This document shows, piece by piece, positions 53,604 to 64,000 of a stretch of 64,000 nt of DNA. Below the pieces are notes generated by a model. The model searched no databases. It saw nothing but the letters and a program-made list of their open reading frames with translations, and was not told the origin of the DNA. Made by a program: the position numbers and the translations under genes. The first letter of the stretch is position 1. Every line of letters starts with the position of its first letter. Source of the stretch: Verrucomicrobiaceae bacterium (GTDB lineage Bacteria > Verrucomicrobiota > Verrucomicrobiia > Verrucomicrobiales > Verrucomicrobiaceae); contig CANIBP010000012.1 of assembly GCA_947466075.1 (NCBI GenBank), forward strand, positions 40,409-104,408, written 5' to 3'.

Positions 53604-54578
53604 TTAGAATCGTTTGATCACATGCTTCTTGCGGACGCTTTCCATCCACTTGTCGATGTTGGCCTTGGATTTTTCCTGGTTGAGCATCTTTTCGATTTCT
53701 GGGCGCATCTTCGCCAGATCCGGGGCAATGCCGAGCTTCTTCGCATCACACGCGACGATGATGTAGTTGGACTCCTGATCGATGATCTGACTGATGCCAC
53801 CGGTCTTGAGTTCCATGGCGGCGTTGGAGATGGCGGGCATGAGATCCGTTTTTGCCATCCAGTCCCACGAGCCACCGGTTTCGGCGTGGCTATCCTGAGA
53901 GTAGGATTTGGCGGCGGCGGCGAAATCACCGCCGCTGGCGATCTTGTTGCGCAAATCCTGGGCGAGTTTGAACTGCTTTTCGGGCGTGGAACCGACTTCG
54001 CCAGTGAACTTAGGAATAGTGATGGTGGAGATTTTGATTTGGTCGCCTTCGCGCCACTTGTCCACGTTCTTGTCGTAGAAATCCTGCACTTCACGTGGTG
54101 TTGCAGGTGGATGCTCGCCGGAGTTGCGGGCACGCATGACGTTCATGATGACCATCTTTTCGCGCATCTCACGGAACTTCTTCACCGACATGCCGGTCTT
54201 GCCAAGTTCGTCCACGAAGGCATCACGGTTCCCTTTGAAACTCTCACGGATGATGGTGTTGATGTCGTCATCGACGTACATCGGCTTGATGACACCGCCG
54301 ATTTTTCTGAACTCGGCCAAGAGAATCTCACGATCGATGAGGGTTTCCACGGCGGAGGCGCGAATGGCGGCCAGTTCTTTGTTCAAGCGGGCCGGTTCGT
54401 TCGCAAGCTGATAGCGGACGATTTGCTCCTGTGCCTTGATGGTGTCCTGAACCTCGGAGGACATGATGGGATTCCCATCGACGACGGCGATGATGCGATT
54501 GGTATAGGACTGGGCCGCGGCGCTGGAAAAAGCGGCGGCGACAAGGGGCAGAAGCAGGCAGGTGCGCATTGAAATCAT
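53604..54578 (-). CDS. SurA-like periplasmic peptidyl-prolyl isomerase/chaperone
   Basis: A 324-residue exported protein. ATG 54578 or the ATG at 54569 both lead into the same signal peptide (MRTCLLLPLVAAAFSSAAAQ). The N-terminal region, RIIAVVDGNPIMSSEVQDTI, and the helical part up to about residue 165 resemble the SurA/PpiD chaperone domain. Residues about 175-285 form a parvulin-like PPIase domain (IKISTITIPKF, KIASGGDFAAAAKSYSQD, GGSWDWMAKTDLMPAISNAA). SurA-type proteins fold outer-membrane proteins in the periplasm. It heads the run of minus-strand genes and is divergent from the large unknown gene at 54794. Confidence 0.88.
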   Translation of the reverse strand: MISMRTCLLLPLVAAAFSSAAAQSYTNRIIAVVDGNPIMSSEVQDTIKAQEQIVRYQLANEPARLNKELAAIRASAVETLIDREILLAEFRKIGGVIKPMYVDDDINTIIRESFKGNRDAFVDELGKTGMSVKKFREMREKMVIMNVMRARNSGEHPPATPREVQDFYDKNVDKWREGDQIKISTITIPKFTGEVGSTPEKQFKLAQDLRNKIASGGDFAAAAKSYSQDSHAETGGSWDWMAKTDLMPAISNAAMELKTGGISQIIDQESNYIIVACDAKKLGIAPDLAKMRPEIEKMLNQEKSKANIDKWMESVRKKHVIKRF

Positions 54579-54745
54579 GACGAAAGAGACGCTTATCGTA
54601 GGGCGTGGGGGCCTTGTGGCAAGGCGAAGTTGGCTCGTTGGCTGGCATCAACTGGCCCAAATGCTCGTTGTGTCTGATGGGAGGCAGACAAGTTGCTTGA
54701 AATAGTTCTTGTCATTTTTCGGCCATTTTTTCATCATCATAATTA

Positions 54746-54764
54746 AGCCTGTTTCTAGCAGGCT
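54746..54764 (+). promoter_or_regulatory. hairpin in the leader of the 54794 gene
   Basis: A perfect 6-bp stem (AGCCTG/CAGGCT) with a 7-base loop lies 29 bases before the start codon, upstream of a good Shine-Dalgarno (AGAGGA at 54781-54786). It may stabilise or regulate the leader. No T-tract follows, so it is not a terminator. Confidence 0.3.
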
Positions 54765-54793
54765 GTAAACCAACCCACCCAGAGGACGATTTC

Positions 54794-57088
54794 ATGAAAG
54801 CATTTCGATGGCGCAATTCACCGTCAATCTCTTCCCGATACAGCATCGTGCTAATGGCGATGCTCGCCAACCTCGCGTGGCCACACACTGCATCGGCACA
54901 GACACCTGCCCCACCTGCGGCGGCACCGGTGCCCTCCGCCGCTCTAGTTCCGGCTCCCGCGAAAAAGGAGCCCAAGATCGAGCCTTTCGTGCCAGCGCCG
55001 GAGGTTTCAGTCACGGATATGGAGTACGCCACGAGCGTCGCGCTGGCACAGGGCGTGGCCAAATTGAAGCAACTATCGGCCGCCGACCCGCAAGGCTGGA
55101 TAATCCCGCCGATCCAGCGAGTGCGCATCACTGGTTACAAGGATGTGCCGCGCAAATACCGCCGCATCGAAGTGGACCGGCCCATTTTTGAATACACCGA
55201 CCTTGTGGTGATGATCCCGAATTCCTCACCCGGCGAGCCACCGCTCCGCCAGGTGCGCAAGGTGCCCACTCGGCAGATCGACACGAAAAAGGAAATCATC
55301 ATCCGCTGGGATCCGAACGGCCCGGAGGAGATGATCGACAAGCAGCCCATCTATGAGCACGTCGGTGACACGTCGTGGCAGTTCAATCTCATCGGCGACT
55401 CCGCGATGGCGCTCACCGCGCTGCGCCATGCGGGCCTGCCTGAGAATGACCTCGCCGTTTACCACATGTCGGAGAACCTGCTCAACTACCTCGATACCTA
55501 CGGCGCGCCTGATCACACCTGGAATGTCGCGCAACTCGCCATCGCGCTGGCGAGCACGCCGGGTGAGGTGGCGCAGGAATGGACTCTCAAGCTCGCATCC
55601 CGCCTGCTCGACGGCCAAATCGCCGACGGACCCGCGCGTGGATTGTGGGGGCCGATGTGCATCCACCCGCGCATCCTCGCCGTCGTCATCCGCGACTACC
55701 TCGCCGGTGAGGCAGAAGTCGAAAAGCTCAAGGCCAAGCTCAAGGAGCGTCCCACGAAGGCGAATGAGGTTCTGCTCAGTGCCGCCGAGGGCGGTCGCAA
55801 TCGGCTCAAAACCTACGCCGAGTCGTGGAGCCGCAGTGCGCTGCGCTTTGCCACCGTGGAGTGGCCGCTCGTGTGGGAGGATCTGTCGTCTGAAAAGGTG
55901 CAGTTCGGCGGCGCGACGGAGTTCTTCTACAATCAACGCGCTGCTGACATGGAGAGCACCTGGGTGGCGCTATTCGCGCTCTCTGAGTGTGCGGCGGCGA
56001 AGCGCCTGCCCAAAGAATCTCTCCGTCCAGAGATCCCTGTCGCCTACAGCGCCGTCACCAAAATCGGCGACAAGGCCAAGCCGCAGGGCGAGGCCAAATC
56101 CATGCTCAATGCCACCACCGTGCCGCCGGAGAATGCCATCGCCGTGCTCGCGCGCGCTGCTAACGCGCTCGCCACGCTCCTCGGTGATGGCTCCGCATGG
56201 CACGAGTGCAACATCCACCAGCCCGTGCATGACTTTGACACCTTCGACAAATACCTCTCCGTCCCCGTCGTCGAGGATAGCTTCATGCCGCTGCCTTCGC
56301 CCATCACCCCGCTCAGTGCTGTTCAGGGTGTCGCCGCGCTCGACAGCATTGGCCGCGTCGTCGGCATCGACAAGATGGCCAAGTTCATGCCAAAGTACGA
56401 AACCGGTGCCAAAGGCCGCGTGATGCTGCTCGCCGAACATCTGCCGACGCTCTGGAAGAAACAGAATCAGAAGCCCAACCCCAATGTCGCGAATCCGGAG
56501 CTGCTTGGCCTCTTGCTGGCTTCCTCCCGCTCTCTGATGATGCCCACGCCTCTGAGTGCAGGCGGCGAGAACACTGCGGATATCCTCGCACGCATGCTCA
56601 TCCTCGCCGCTGATCCCGATGGCACCTGGGGAGCGCGCTTCAGACGCGTCTTCCGTTCCAGCAGCATGCGGGAGCGCTGGACCATCATGTCCGAGATGCC
56701 CGGCCGTCAGTGGCGGGACTGGCGCGTGAACCAGCCCGTCGATATCAACAAGGCCCACGTCGCCTACTGGAACCACGTTGGCAGCGAATACACCGTCAGC
56801 CCCGGCACGCCATTCGCCACCGCCGTCGCGGTCAATTACCTCGCCTCCCGCCTCAAAGATCCCGGCGCGATGGTTTCCAAGCTCATCGATGATGCGAACC
56901 TCGCCGACCAGCGCAAATCCATTGAGGCCATCCTGCTTCCGCCGCCGAAGCCCAAAGCACCGCCGCCGCCCAAACCCATCGCCCAAGTCACTCCGAAGCC
57001 TGCGGAGCCGAAAAAGGCCGAGATGGTCGTTCCCAAGCTCGAAGACAAGCCCAAGGACGCCGCGCCGAAGAAGGACGAGACATTCTGA
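54794..57088 (+). CDS. large secreted protein of unknown function, possible alpha/alpha-toroid
   Basis: A 764-residue exported protein. The start is supported by AGAGGA seven bases before ATG 54794. A signal peptide runs to about residue 35 (LANLAWPHTASAQ), followed by a Pro/Ala-rich linker (about 36-62). The central 550 residues hold repeated helical pairs such as WQFNLIGDSAMALTALRHAG, TWNVAQLAIALAST and TWVALFALSECAAA, which recall terpenoid-cyclase-like or prenyltransferase-type alpha/alpha toroids, and an FMPLPSPITPLSAVQGVAAL block. The C-terminal 60 residues are Pro/Lys-rich (PPPPKPIAQVTPKPAEPKKA). I do not recognise the family. The gene diverges from the PPIase and stands 108 bases before acs. 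Confidence 0.75.
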   Translation: MKAFRWRNSPSISSRYSIVLMAMLANLAWPHTASAQTPAPPAAAPVPSAALVPAPAKKEPKIEPFVPAPEVSVTDMEYATSVALAQGVAKLKQLSAADPQGWIIPPIQRVRITGYKDVPRKYRRIEVDRPIFEYTDLVVMIPNSSPGEPPLRQVRKVPTRQIDTKKEIIIRWDPNGPEEMIDKQPIYEHVGDTSWQFNLIGDSAMALTALRHAGLPENDLAVYHMSENLLNYLDTYGAPDHTWNVAQLAIALASTPGEVAQEWTLKLASRLLDGQIADGPARGLWGPMCIHPRILAVVIRDYLAGEAEVEKLKAKLKERPTKANEVLLSAAEGGRNRLKTYAESWSRSALRFATVEWPLVWEDLSSEKVQFGGATEFFYNQRAADMESTWVALFALSECAAAKRLPKESLRPEIPVAYSAVTKIGDKAKPQGEAKSMLNATTVPPENAIAVLARAANALATLLGDGSAWHECNIHQPVHDFDTFDKYLSVPVVEDSFMPLPSPITPLSAVQGVAALDSIGRVVGIDKMAKFMPKYETGAKGRVMLLAEHLPTLWKKQNQKPNPNVANPELLGLLLASSRSLMMPTPLSAGGENTADILARMLILAADPDGTWGARFRRVFRSSSMRERWTIMSEMPGRQWRDWRVNQPVDINKAHVAYWNHVGSEYTVSPGTPFATAVAVNYLASRLKDPGAMVSKLIDDANLADQRKSIEAILLPPPKPKAPPPPKPIAQVTPKPAEPKKAEMVVPKLEDKPKDAAPKKDETF

Positions 57089-57196
57089 TCCCGCTTCGTT
57101 TGGAGGCAGCGCGGCAACAGAATCACAAAGTATCGTTACTCCGTGATTGCCAGCACGGCAGGTTTGCGTTTAGCCTGCTCTCCCATCACCGACCTC

Positions 57197-59197
<2,001 letters not shown>

Positions 59198-59215
59198 CCT
59201 GGGTTCGAGCCAGTA

Positions 59216-59237
59216 GCCCCGCTCATCGGAGCGGGGC
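59216..59237 (+). terminator. stem-loop after acs, possible terminator
   Basis: An 8-bp perfect GC-rich stem (GCCCCGCT/AGCGGGGC) with a 6-base loop starts 18 bases after the acs stop. There is no T-tract, so rho-independent termination is uncertain. Confidence 0.4.
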
Positions 59238-59327
59238 GGTCCTCGGGGGCAAAGACCATGTTCTGACGAACGTGGCCACAGCACGATTGACATCCCCCCG
59301 CCTCGTCCGGCTATGCTGCGGGCAATC

Positions 59328-60845
59328 ATGAAAATCATTTCATCCTGTCTCGCTCTCGCAGCTCTGCTCGTCCACGCCCGTGCGTAAACCTCGCTGACCA
59401 TCTACAATCAAAACTTCGGCGTCGTGCGCGATGTAGTGCCGCTAGATTTGCAGCAGGGCGTCAATCAGGTGCGCGTTGCTGACACCACCGCGCATCTGGA
59501 GCCCGACTCCGTCATCCTGCGTGATCCGAAGACCGGCCTGAAGCTCAGTATCCTGGAGCAGAACTACCGCGCCGATCCCATTTCTGCCGGCCTGCTGCTC
59601 CAGCTCAACGAAGGCAAAGAGATCGAGTTCTTCGTGCGCGAGCCCAGCAAGCCCGACCGCATCGTGAAGGGCAAGGTCATCCGCAGCGGCTACGAGCGAT
59701 ACAACCGAGGCGCTGAAGCATCACAGCCTGTGATCGAGGTCGATGGCAAACTACAATTCTCTCTGCCCGGCGAGCCGCGTTTTCCTGCGCTGGCTGACGA
59801 CACCATTCTCAAGCCCACGCTCGAATGGCGCATTTACACTGACAAGGCCGCAAAACTCGATGCTGAACTTTGTTATGTTACTGAAGGCGTCAAATGGGAG
59901 GCGGATTACAACGTTATTGCTCCTGAAAAAGGCGACATCATGGGTCTCACCGGCTGGATTACCATCGACAACCAAAGCGGTAAGACCTTCCAGGATGCCA
60001 AACTGCAACTGATTGCCGGTGATGTGGCAAGATTTCAGGGTCCCAACGCTGGAGGTGCGGCTGCCGACCCGTTTGCGTCAGGAGGTTCAGCAACTACCCG
60101 AGTCACTGAAAAAGCCTTCGACGAATTCCATCTCTACAGTTTGCTTTTGCCTACCACATTGCATGACCGCGAAACCAAGCAAGTCGAGTTCGTTCGTGCC
60201 GAGGCAGTGAAAGCACAGCGCATCTTCATCTACGACGGCGCTGTCATTTATCAAAGCAGCGACTTTGGCCCTGGCACTCATTCAATACAGTTCGGGGATA
60301 ACTTCGGCAGACTGAGCCATTCCAAGGTTCGAGTGTTGCGGGAGATCAAGAACAGCGAAGCCAATCATCTTGGTCTGCCGCTGCCGAAGGGCATTGTGCG
60401 CTTCTATCGCCAGGATGAGGACGGGCATCTCCAATTCGTTGGCGAGGACGAGATTGATCACACCGCCAGGGACGAAACACTGCACCTAAACTTGGGTAAC
60501 GCATTCGACCTCGTGGGCGAACGCAAACTTACCGACTACAAATACGATGAGAATGCTGGTTGGATCGAAGACACTTTTGAAATCAAAGTGCGCAACCGTA
60601 AGCAGGATGAGTCCGTAGAGATTCGGGTCATCGAACACCTCTATCGCTGGACCAACTGGAAGATTCTCGATCAGTCAGATGATTTCAAGAAAACCGACGC
60701 ACAGACCATCGAATTTCGAATCCCACTCAAGCCTGGAGAAGAACGCACTGTGACTTATAAAGTGCGTTATTCATGGACTATGAAGGCGGCTCCAAAAATG
60801 GACGGCGATCCTTTTGGTGCTCCTGCTCCGGCCCCACAGCGCTGA
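59328..60845 (+). pseudogene. DUF4139-type exported protein interrupted by an in-frame TAA
   Basis: The frame begins at ATG 59328 with a signal peptide (MKIISSCLALAALLVHARA) and then meets TAA at 59385-59387, exactly at the expected cleavage site. Immediately after, the same frame continues without break to 60845: TSLTIYNQNFGVVRDVVPLD, which is the standard N-terminus of DUF4139-like proteins, then GVKWEADYNVI, FHLYSLLLPTTLHDRETKQV and a late LKPGEERTVTYKVRYSW. A single C-to-T change (CAA to TAA) explains it. Restart at GTG 59424 would give a 473-residue protein lacking export. Either a recent nonsense mutation or a base error. Confidence 0.78.
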
Positions 60846-60856
60846 CATGTCGATTT

Positions 60857-60892
60857 TGACCTGAGTTGTGTTGGACTGACATCTTCAGGTCA
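60857..60892. repeat. 8-bp perfect inverted repeat before a PQQ-propeller gene
   Basis: TGACCTGA (60857-60864) and TCAGGTCA (60885-60892) are perfect inverted copies separated by 20 bases, ending 36 bases before the chosen start at 60929. The geometry could suit a dimeric regulator or an RNA hairpin. Confidence 0.35.
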
Positions 60893-60928
60893 CGATCAGC
60901 GTTTCATCACGCAACCAACCCAATCGCC

Positions 60929-62185
60929 ATGAAACGCACGCTCTCCCTGTTCTTCGCTCTTTGCCCGCTGCTCTCCGCGTTCGCCGACAATTGGCCGATG
61001 TGGCGTGGGGCCAACGGCGATGGCACAACCACGGAGTCGAATCTGCCGGAGAAGTGGAGCCAGACGGAGAATGTGGTGTGGAAGGTGGCGCTGCCGGAGC
61101 GGGGGAACTCGACGCCGGTGGTGTGGGGTGACAAGGTGTTCGTGTCGCAGGCGATTGAGAAGGAAGGGAAGCGGTTGCTGCTGTGCTTTGACAAGAAAAC
61201 AGGTAAGCCGCTCTGGGATGCGGGCACGCTCTACAAAGGGCCGGAACTCACCCATGCCACGAATCCTTACTGCGCCGCTTCACCGGCGACGGATGGCGAA
61301 CGGGTGATCGTGTTCTTTGCTTCGGCGGGCGTGTTTTGCTACGACATGAACGGCAAGGAGCAGTGGAAGCGCACGGATCTTGGCAAGCAGCATCATATCT
61401 GGGGCAATGGCACCTCGCCGGTGATTGCGGGTGATCGGGTGTATTTAAATTTCGGTCCGGGCGAGAACACGGTGCTGTATTGCTTCGACAAAAAGACGGG
61501 CAAGACGATCTGGCAGCACAAGGAAGCTGGCGGTGCCTCAGGTGAGGCTGGAAACAAGACGTGGCTTGGCTCGTGGAGCGATCCATTGCTGCGAAACACG
61601 GGTAAACGCGACGAGTTGCTCATGTCTTATCCAGGTCGTGCCTGTGCGTTTGACCCGACGACGGGCAAGGAACTGTGGACCTGCGGCGGACTGTCGGCGT
61701 TGGTCTATAATTCGCCGTTGTATGCCGATGGCTTGATGTTCGCCATGTGCGGCTACGGCGGCGTGGCGATGGCCGTCAAAACGGGCGGCAGCGGCGACGT
61801 GACAGCGAAAAACCGGGTATGGATTGAACCGCGCGTCCAGCAGCGCATCGGCAGCGGTGTCATTCGGGATGGGAATCATTACATTCTGACTGACGGTGGC
61901 ATCGTGGAGTGCCGCGATCTGAAGACGGGCAAGCTCGTCTTCAACGAACGTCTCAAAGGCCCCGGCCCTACGGGGCAAAACTGGTCCTCGCTCGTCCTGA
62001 GCGCCGACGGCAAGTGCTACGCGGCCAATCAGGGCGGCGATTGCTTCGTCTTCAAGGCTGCGCCGAAATTTGAGCTGCTCGCCACCAACACGCTGGGCGA
62101 AAAAATCATTGGCTCCATCGCCGTGAGCGACGGCAGGCTCTACATCCGCGGTTACCAGAACCTCTGGTGCATCGGGAAGAAATGA
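60929..62185 (+). CDS. PQQ-type beta-propeller secreted protein
   Basis: A 418-residue exported protein. ATG 60929 is chosen because it starts a signal peptide (MKRTLSLFFALCPLLSAFA); an upstream in-frame start at 60866 would add a non-signal extension. The mature part opens with NWPMWRGANGDGTTTESNLP and contains PQQ-like propeller blades: LLCFDKKTGKPLWDAG, FCYDMNGKEQWKRTDLGKQH, YCFDKKTGKTIWQHKEAGG and AFDPTTGKELWTCGGLSAL. It ends LYIRGYQNLWCIGKK. No calcium or PQQ-binding Glu/Asn/Asp set typical of dehydrogenases is obvious. It probably acts in the periplasm; function unknown. Related to 43719 but without SHD1. Confidence 0.87.
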   Translation: MKRTLSLFFALCPLLSAFADNWPMWRGANGDGTTTESNLPEKWSQTENVVWKVALPERGNSTPVVWGDKVFVSQAIEKEGKRLLLCFDKKTGKPLWDAGTLYKGPELTHATNPYCAASPATDGERVIVFFASAGVFCYDMNGKEQWKRTDLGKQHHIWGNGTSPVIAGDRVYLNFGPGENTVLYCFDKKTGKTIWQHKEAGGASGEAGNKTWLGSWSDPLLRNTGKRDELLMSYPGRACAFDPTTGKELWTCGGLSALVYNSPLYADGLMFAMCGYGGVAMAVKTGGSGDVTAKNRVWIEPRVQQRIGSGVIRDGNHYILTDGGIVECRDLKTGKLVFNERLKGPGPTGQNWSSLVLSADGKCYAANQGGDCFVFKAAPKFELLATNTLGEKIIGSIAVSDGRLYIRGYQNLWCIGKK

Positions 62186-62435
62186 CCCCGCGCATAAGCA
62201 GCCACCGTTGGGTTCAGTTGGGGCTTTTCTGAGCACTCGACGAAGCCATCAACGATGTGGGGAGGGGATGAATCCGTCCGCCACAAGGCCACTGAGTCTG
62301 CGTCATCTTAGATCCATGCGCGAGATGCTGCTCCGCTGAAACACGCTCCAACGGACACGCTGGCACACCTGCTCTTGCACCCGGCCCGAATCTTGCTCCC
62401 TTCGGGCGCTCAACTCCCAAACACCCACTCCTAAG

Positions 62436-63467
<1,032 letters not shown>

Positions 63468-63478
63468 TCTGCCTCATT

Positions 63479-63552
63479 GGTACGACAGACACTCCTGTCT
63501 GTCTGGTCTGACAGTGACGCAGGGATCGACGGGCAGGAGTGCCCATCGTACC
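63479..63552. repeat. REP-like palindromic element
   Basis: A 74-base element bounded by GGTACGA (63479-63485) and its inverted copy TCGTACC (63546-63552). Inside are two hairpins: ACAGAC/GTCTGT (63485-63502, loop ACTCCT) and GGGCA/TGCCC (63531-63544, loop GGAG). The loops share complementary ACTCCTG and CAGGAGT, so the whole element can also pair end to end. Comparable elements are interspersed in planctomycete and verrucomicrobial genomes, as I recall. Only this copy was noticed in the window. Confidence 0.65.
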
Positions 63553-63580
63553 TTGTGGAGGCTCCGCCAATCACTCCCAC

Positions 63581-63613
63581 GAGGGCCATGCGCGAGCATG
63601 GCCCTCTTTCTTT
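63581..63613 (+). terminator. strong rho-independent terminator downstream of fba
   Basis: A perfect 10-bp stem, GAGGGCCATG (63581-63590) and CATGGCCCTC (63597-63606), with a 6-base loop, followed by TTTCTTT. It is the clearest intrinsic terminator in the window and lies 114 bases after the fba stop, beyond the REP-like element. Confidence 0.82.
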
Positions 63614-63713
63614 GGGAGCGACGACGATTCGCCTCGATCTTTGTTCATTGCCCGATTGAGCTTGTGCCGAAAAGGCGGACACGAAAACCAACCTGAACTA
63701 AGAACAGTGTCCC

Positions 63714-63911
63714 ATGAACCGAACGATAGAACCTACTGAGAACCGAGTGCGCCCTGCGCAGTATGACGCCGCCTTCAGAGAACAGGCGGTCAGCCCGCAG
63801 GAAGAAGGCACGCGTAGTATCACTGCGCTGGCCCGCGAGCTTGGCATAAGCCACAAAACTTTGCGTAACTAGCGGCAACGCTATGGGGCTGCGGCAGCCG
63901 GAGCGCGCAGT
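63714..63911 (+). pseudogene. IS3-type transposase orfA fragment with internal TAG
   Basis: From ATG 63714 the frame encodes a helix-turn-helix region of IS3-family OrfA (Transposase_8 type): YDAAFREQAV, SITALARELGISHKTLRN, then TAG at 63870-63872 in the place of the Trp usually found in ...LRNWRQRYG, and the frame continues RQRYGAAAAGAR until it runs into the 7-bp repeat. TGG to TAG is a single change. No OrfB is visible before the window end. OrfA is the DNA-binding part that cooperates with the DDE OrfB by frameshifting. This copy is probably inactive. Confidence 0.7.
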
Positions 63912-64000
63912 GTGCAGTGTGCAGTGTGCAGTGTGCAGTGTGCAGTGTGCAGTGTGCAGTGTGCAGTGTGCAGTGTGCAGTGTGCAGTGTGCAGTGTGCA
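63908..64000 (+). repeat. perfect 7-bp tandem repeat (CAGTGTG), about 13 copies to the window end
   Basis: CAGTGTG repeats without mismatch from 63908 to 64000 and continues beyond the window. It starts within the decayed orfA reading frame. Because 7 is not a multiple of 3, the array would scramble any frame. It could be a natural heptanucleotide satellite subject to slippage or an assembly artefact at a contig end. Confidence 0.9.

Overview
The window looks like a chromosomal stretch of a GC-rich member of the Planctomycetota-Verrucomicrobiota group, most likely a Verrucomicrobiaceae-type (Prosthecobacter-like) verrucomicrobium. The basis is protein content: paired DUF1549/DUF1553 ('planctomycete cytochrome', PSD1) and DUF1501 proteins, a DUF1592/DUF1552 pair, a PVC-type haem-binding CxxCH protein, ECF sigma factors of the Rhodopirellula/Verrucomicrobium type with FecR-like partners, SHD1-like domains and TIGR03790. 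No rRNA, tRNA or CRISPR array was seen. Starts often lack a Shine-Dalgarno motif, and operon genes are commonly joined by ATGA overlaps.

Layout. 1-5.9 kb: the 3' end of dxs, a MORN/YwqK-like lipoprotein, a membrane protein with a TrkA-C domain, an SMP-30 lipoprotein, a tandem metallo-beta-lactamase-fold protein and a serine hydrolase. 5.9-17.1 kb: a DUF1549/DUF1553 gene, an antiparallel PIN-toxin/antitoxin pair, then a DUF1501, DUF6807 (PmoA-like) and PVC cytochrome operon, a GH105 hydrolase and an FAD oxidoreductase. 17.2-22.6 kb and 25.9-31.2 kb: two paralogous modules of ECF sigma, FecR-like protein, DUF1549 and DUF1501, with the last two in opposite order. Between them (22.8-24.7 kb) lie an XRE regulator, a 21-bp tandem repeat array and two unrecognised genes, followed by a ThuA-domain protein. 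31.3-37.2 kb: DUF1592, HMA-domain and DUF1552 operon plus a further DUF1501 gene. 37.2-46.6 kb: a membrane protein, an Mrr-like/bactofilin fusion, metX, a PhnP-like hydrolase, a frameshifted TIGR03790 gene, a PQQ-propeller protein, a LamG-like protein and a cNMP-FHA protein. 46.6-54.6 kb, minus strand: enolase-superfamily enzyme, Ppx/GppA-HD protein, ROK kinase, CE15-like esterase, class V aminotransferase, RelE-like protein and a SurA-like peptidyl-prolyl isomerase. 54.8-63.5 kb: a large unknown secreted protein, acs, a DUF4139 gene broken by one stop codon, a PQQ-propeller protein and class II fructose-bisphosphate aldolase. 63.5-64 kb: a REP-like palindrome, a strong terminator, a decayed IS3-type orfA and a 7-bp satellite running off the end.

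How it fits together. Central metabolism (dxs, metX, acs, fba, ROK kinase) is mixed with an unusually dense set of exported proteins. GH105, CE15-like, SMP-30, ThuA, LamG-like and DUF6807 proteins point to extracellular or periplasmic polysaccharide breakdown. The DUF1501/DUF1549/DUF1592/DUF1552 proteins carry Tat or Sec signals and CxxCH motifs; their biochemical role is not established. The most interesting candidates for an undescribed system are the sigma/FecR-coupled DUF1501-DUF1549 modules, the heptad-repeat locus with its unknown genes, and the Mrr-like/bactofilin fusion. Several genes carry single-base lesions (TIGR03790 frameshift, DUF4139 nonsense codon, IS orfA nonsense codon), which are either real decay or sequence errors.
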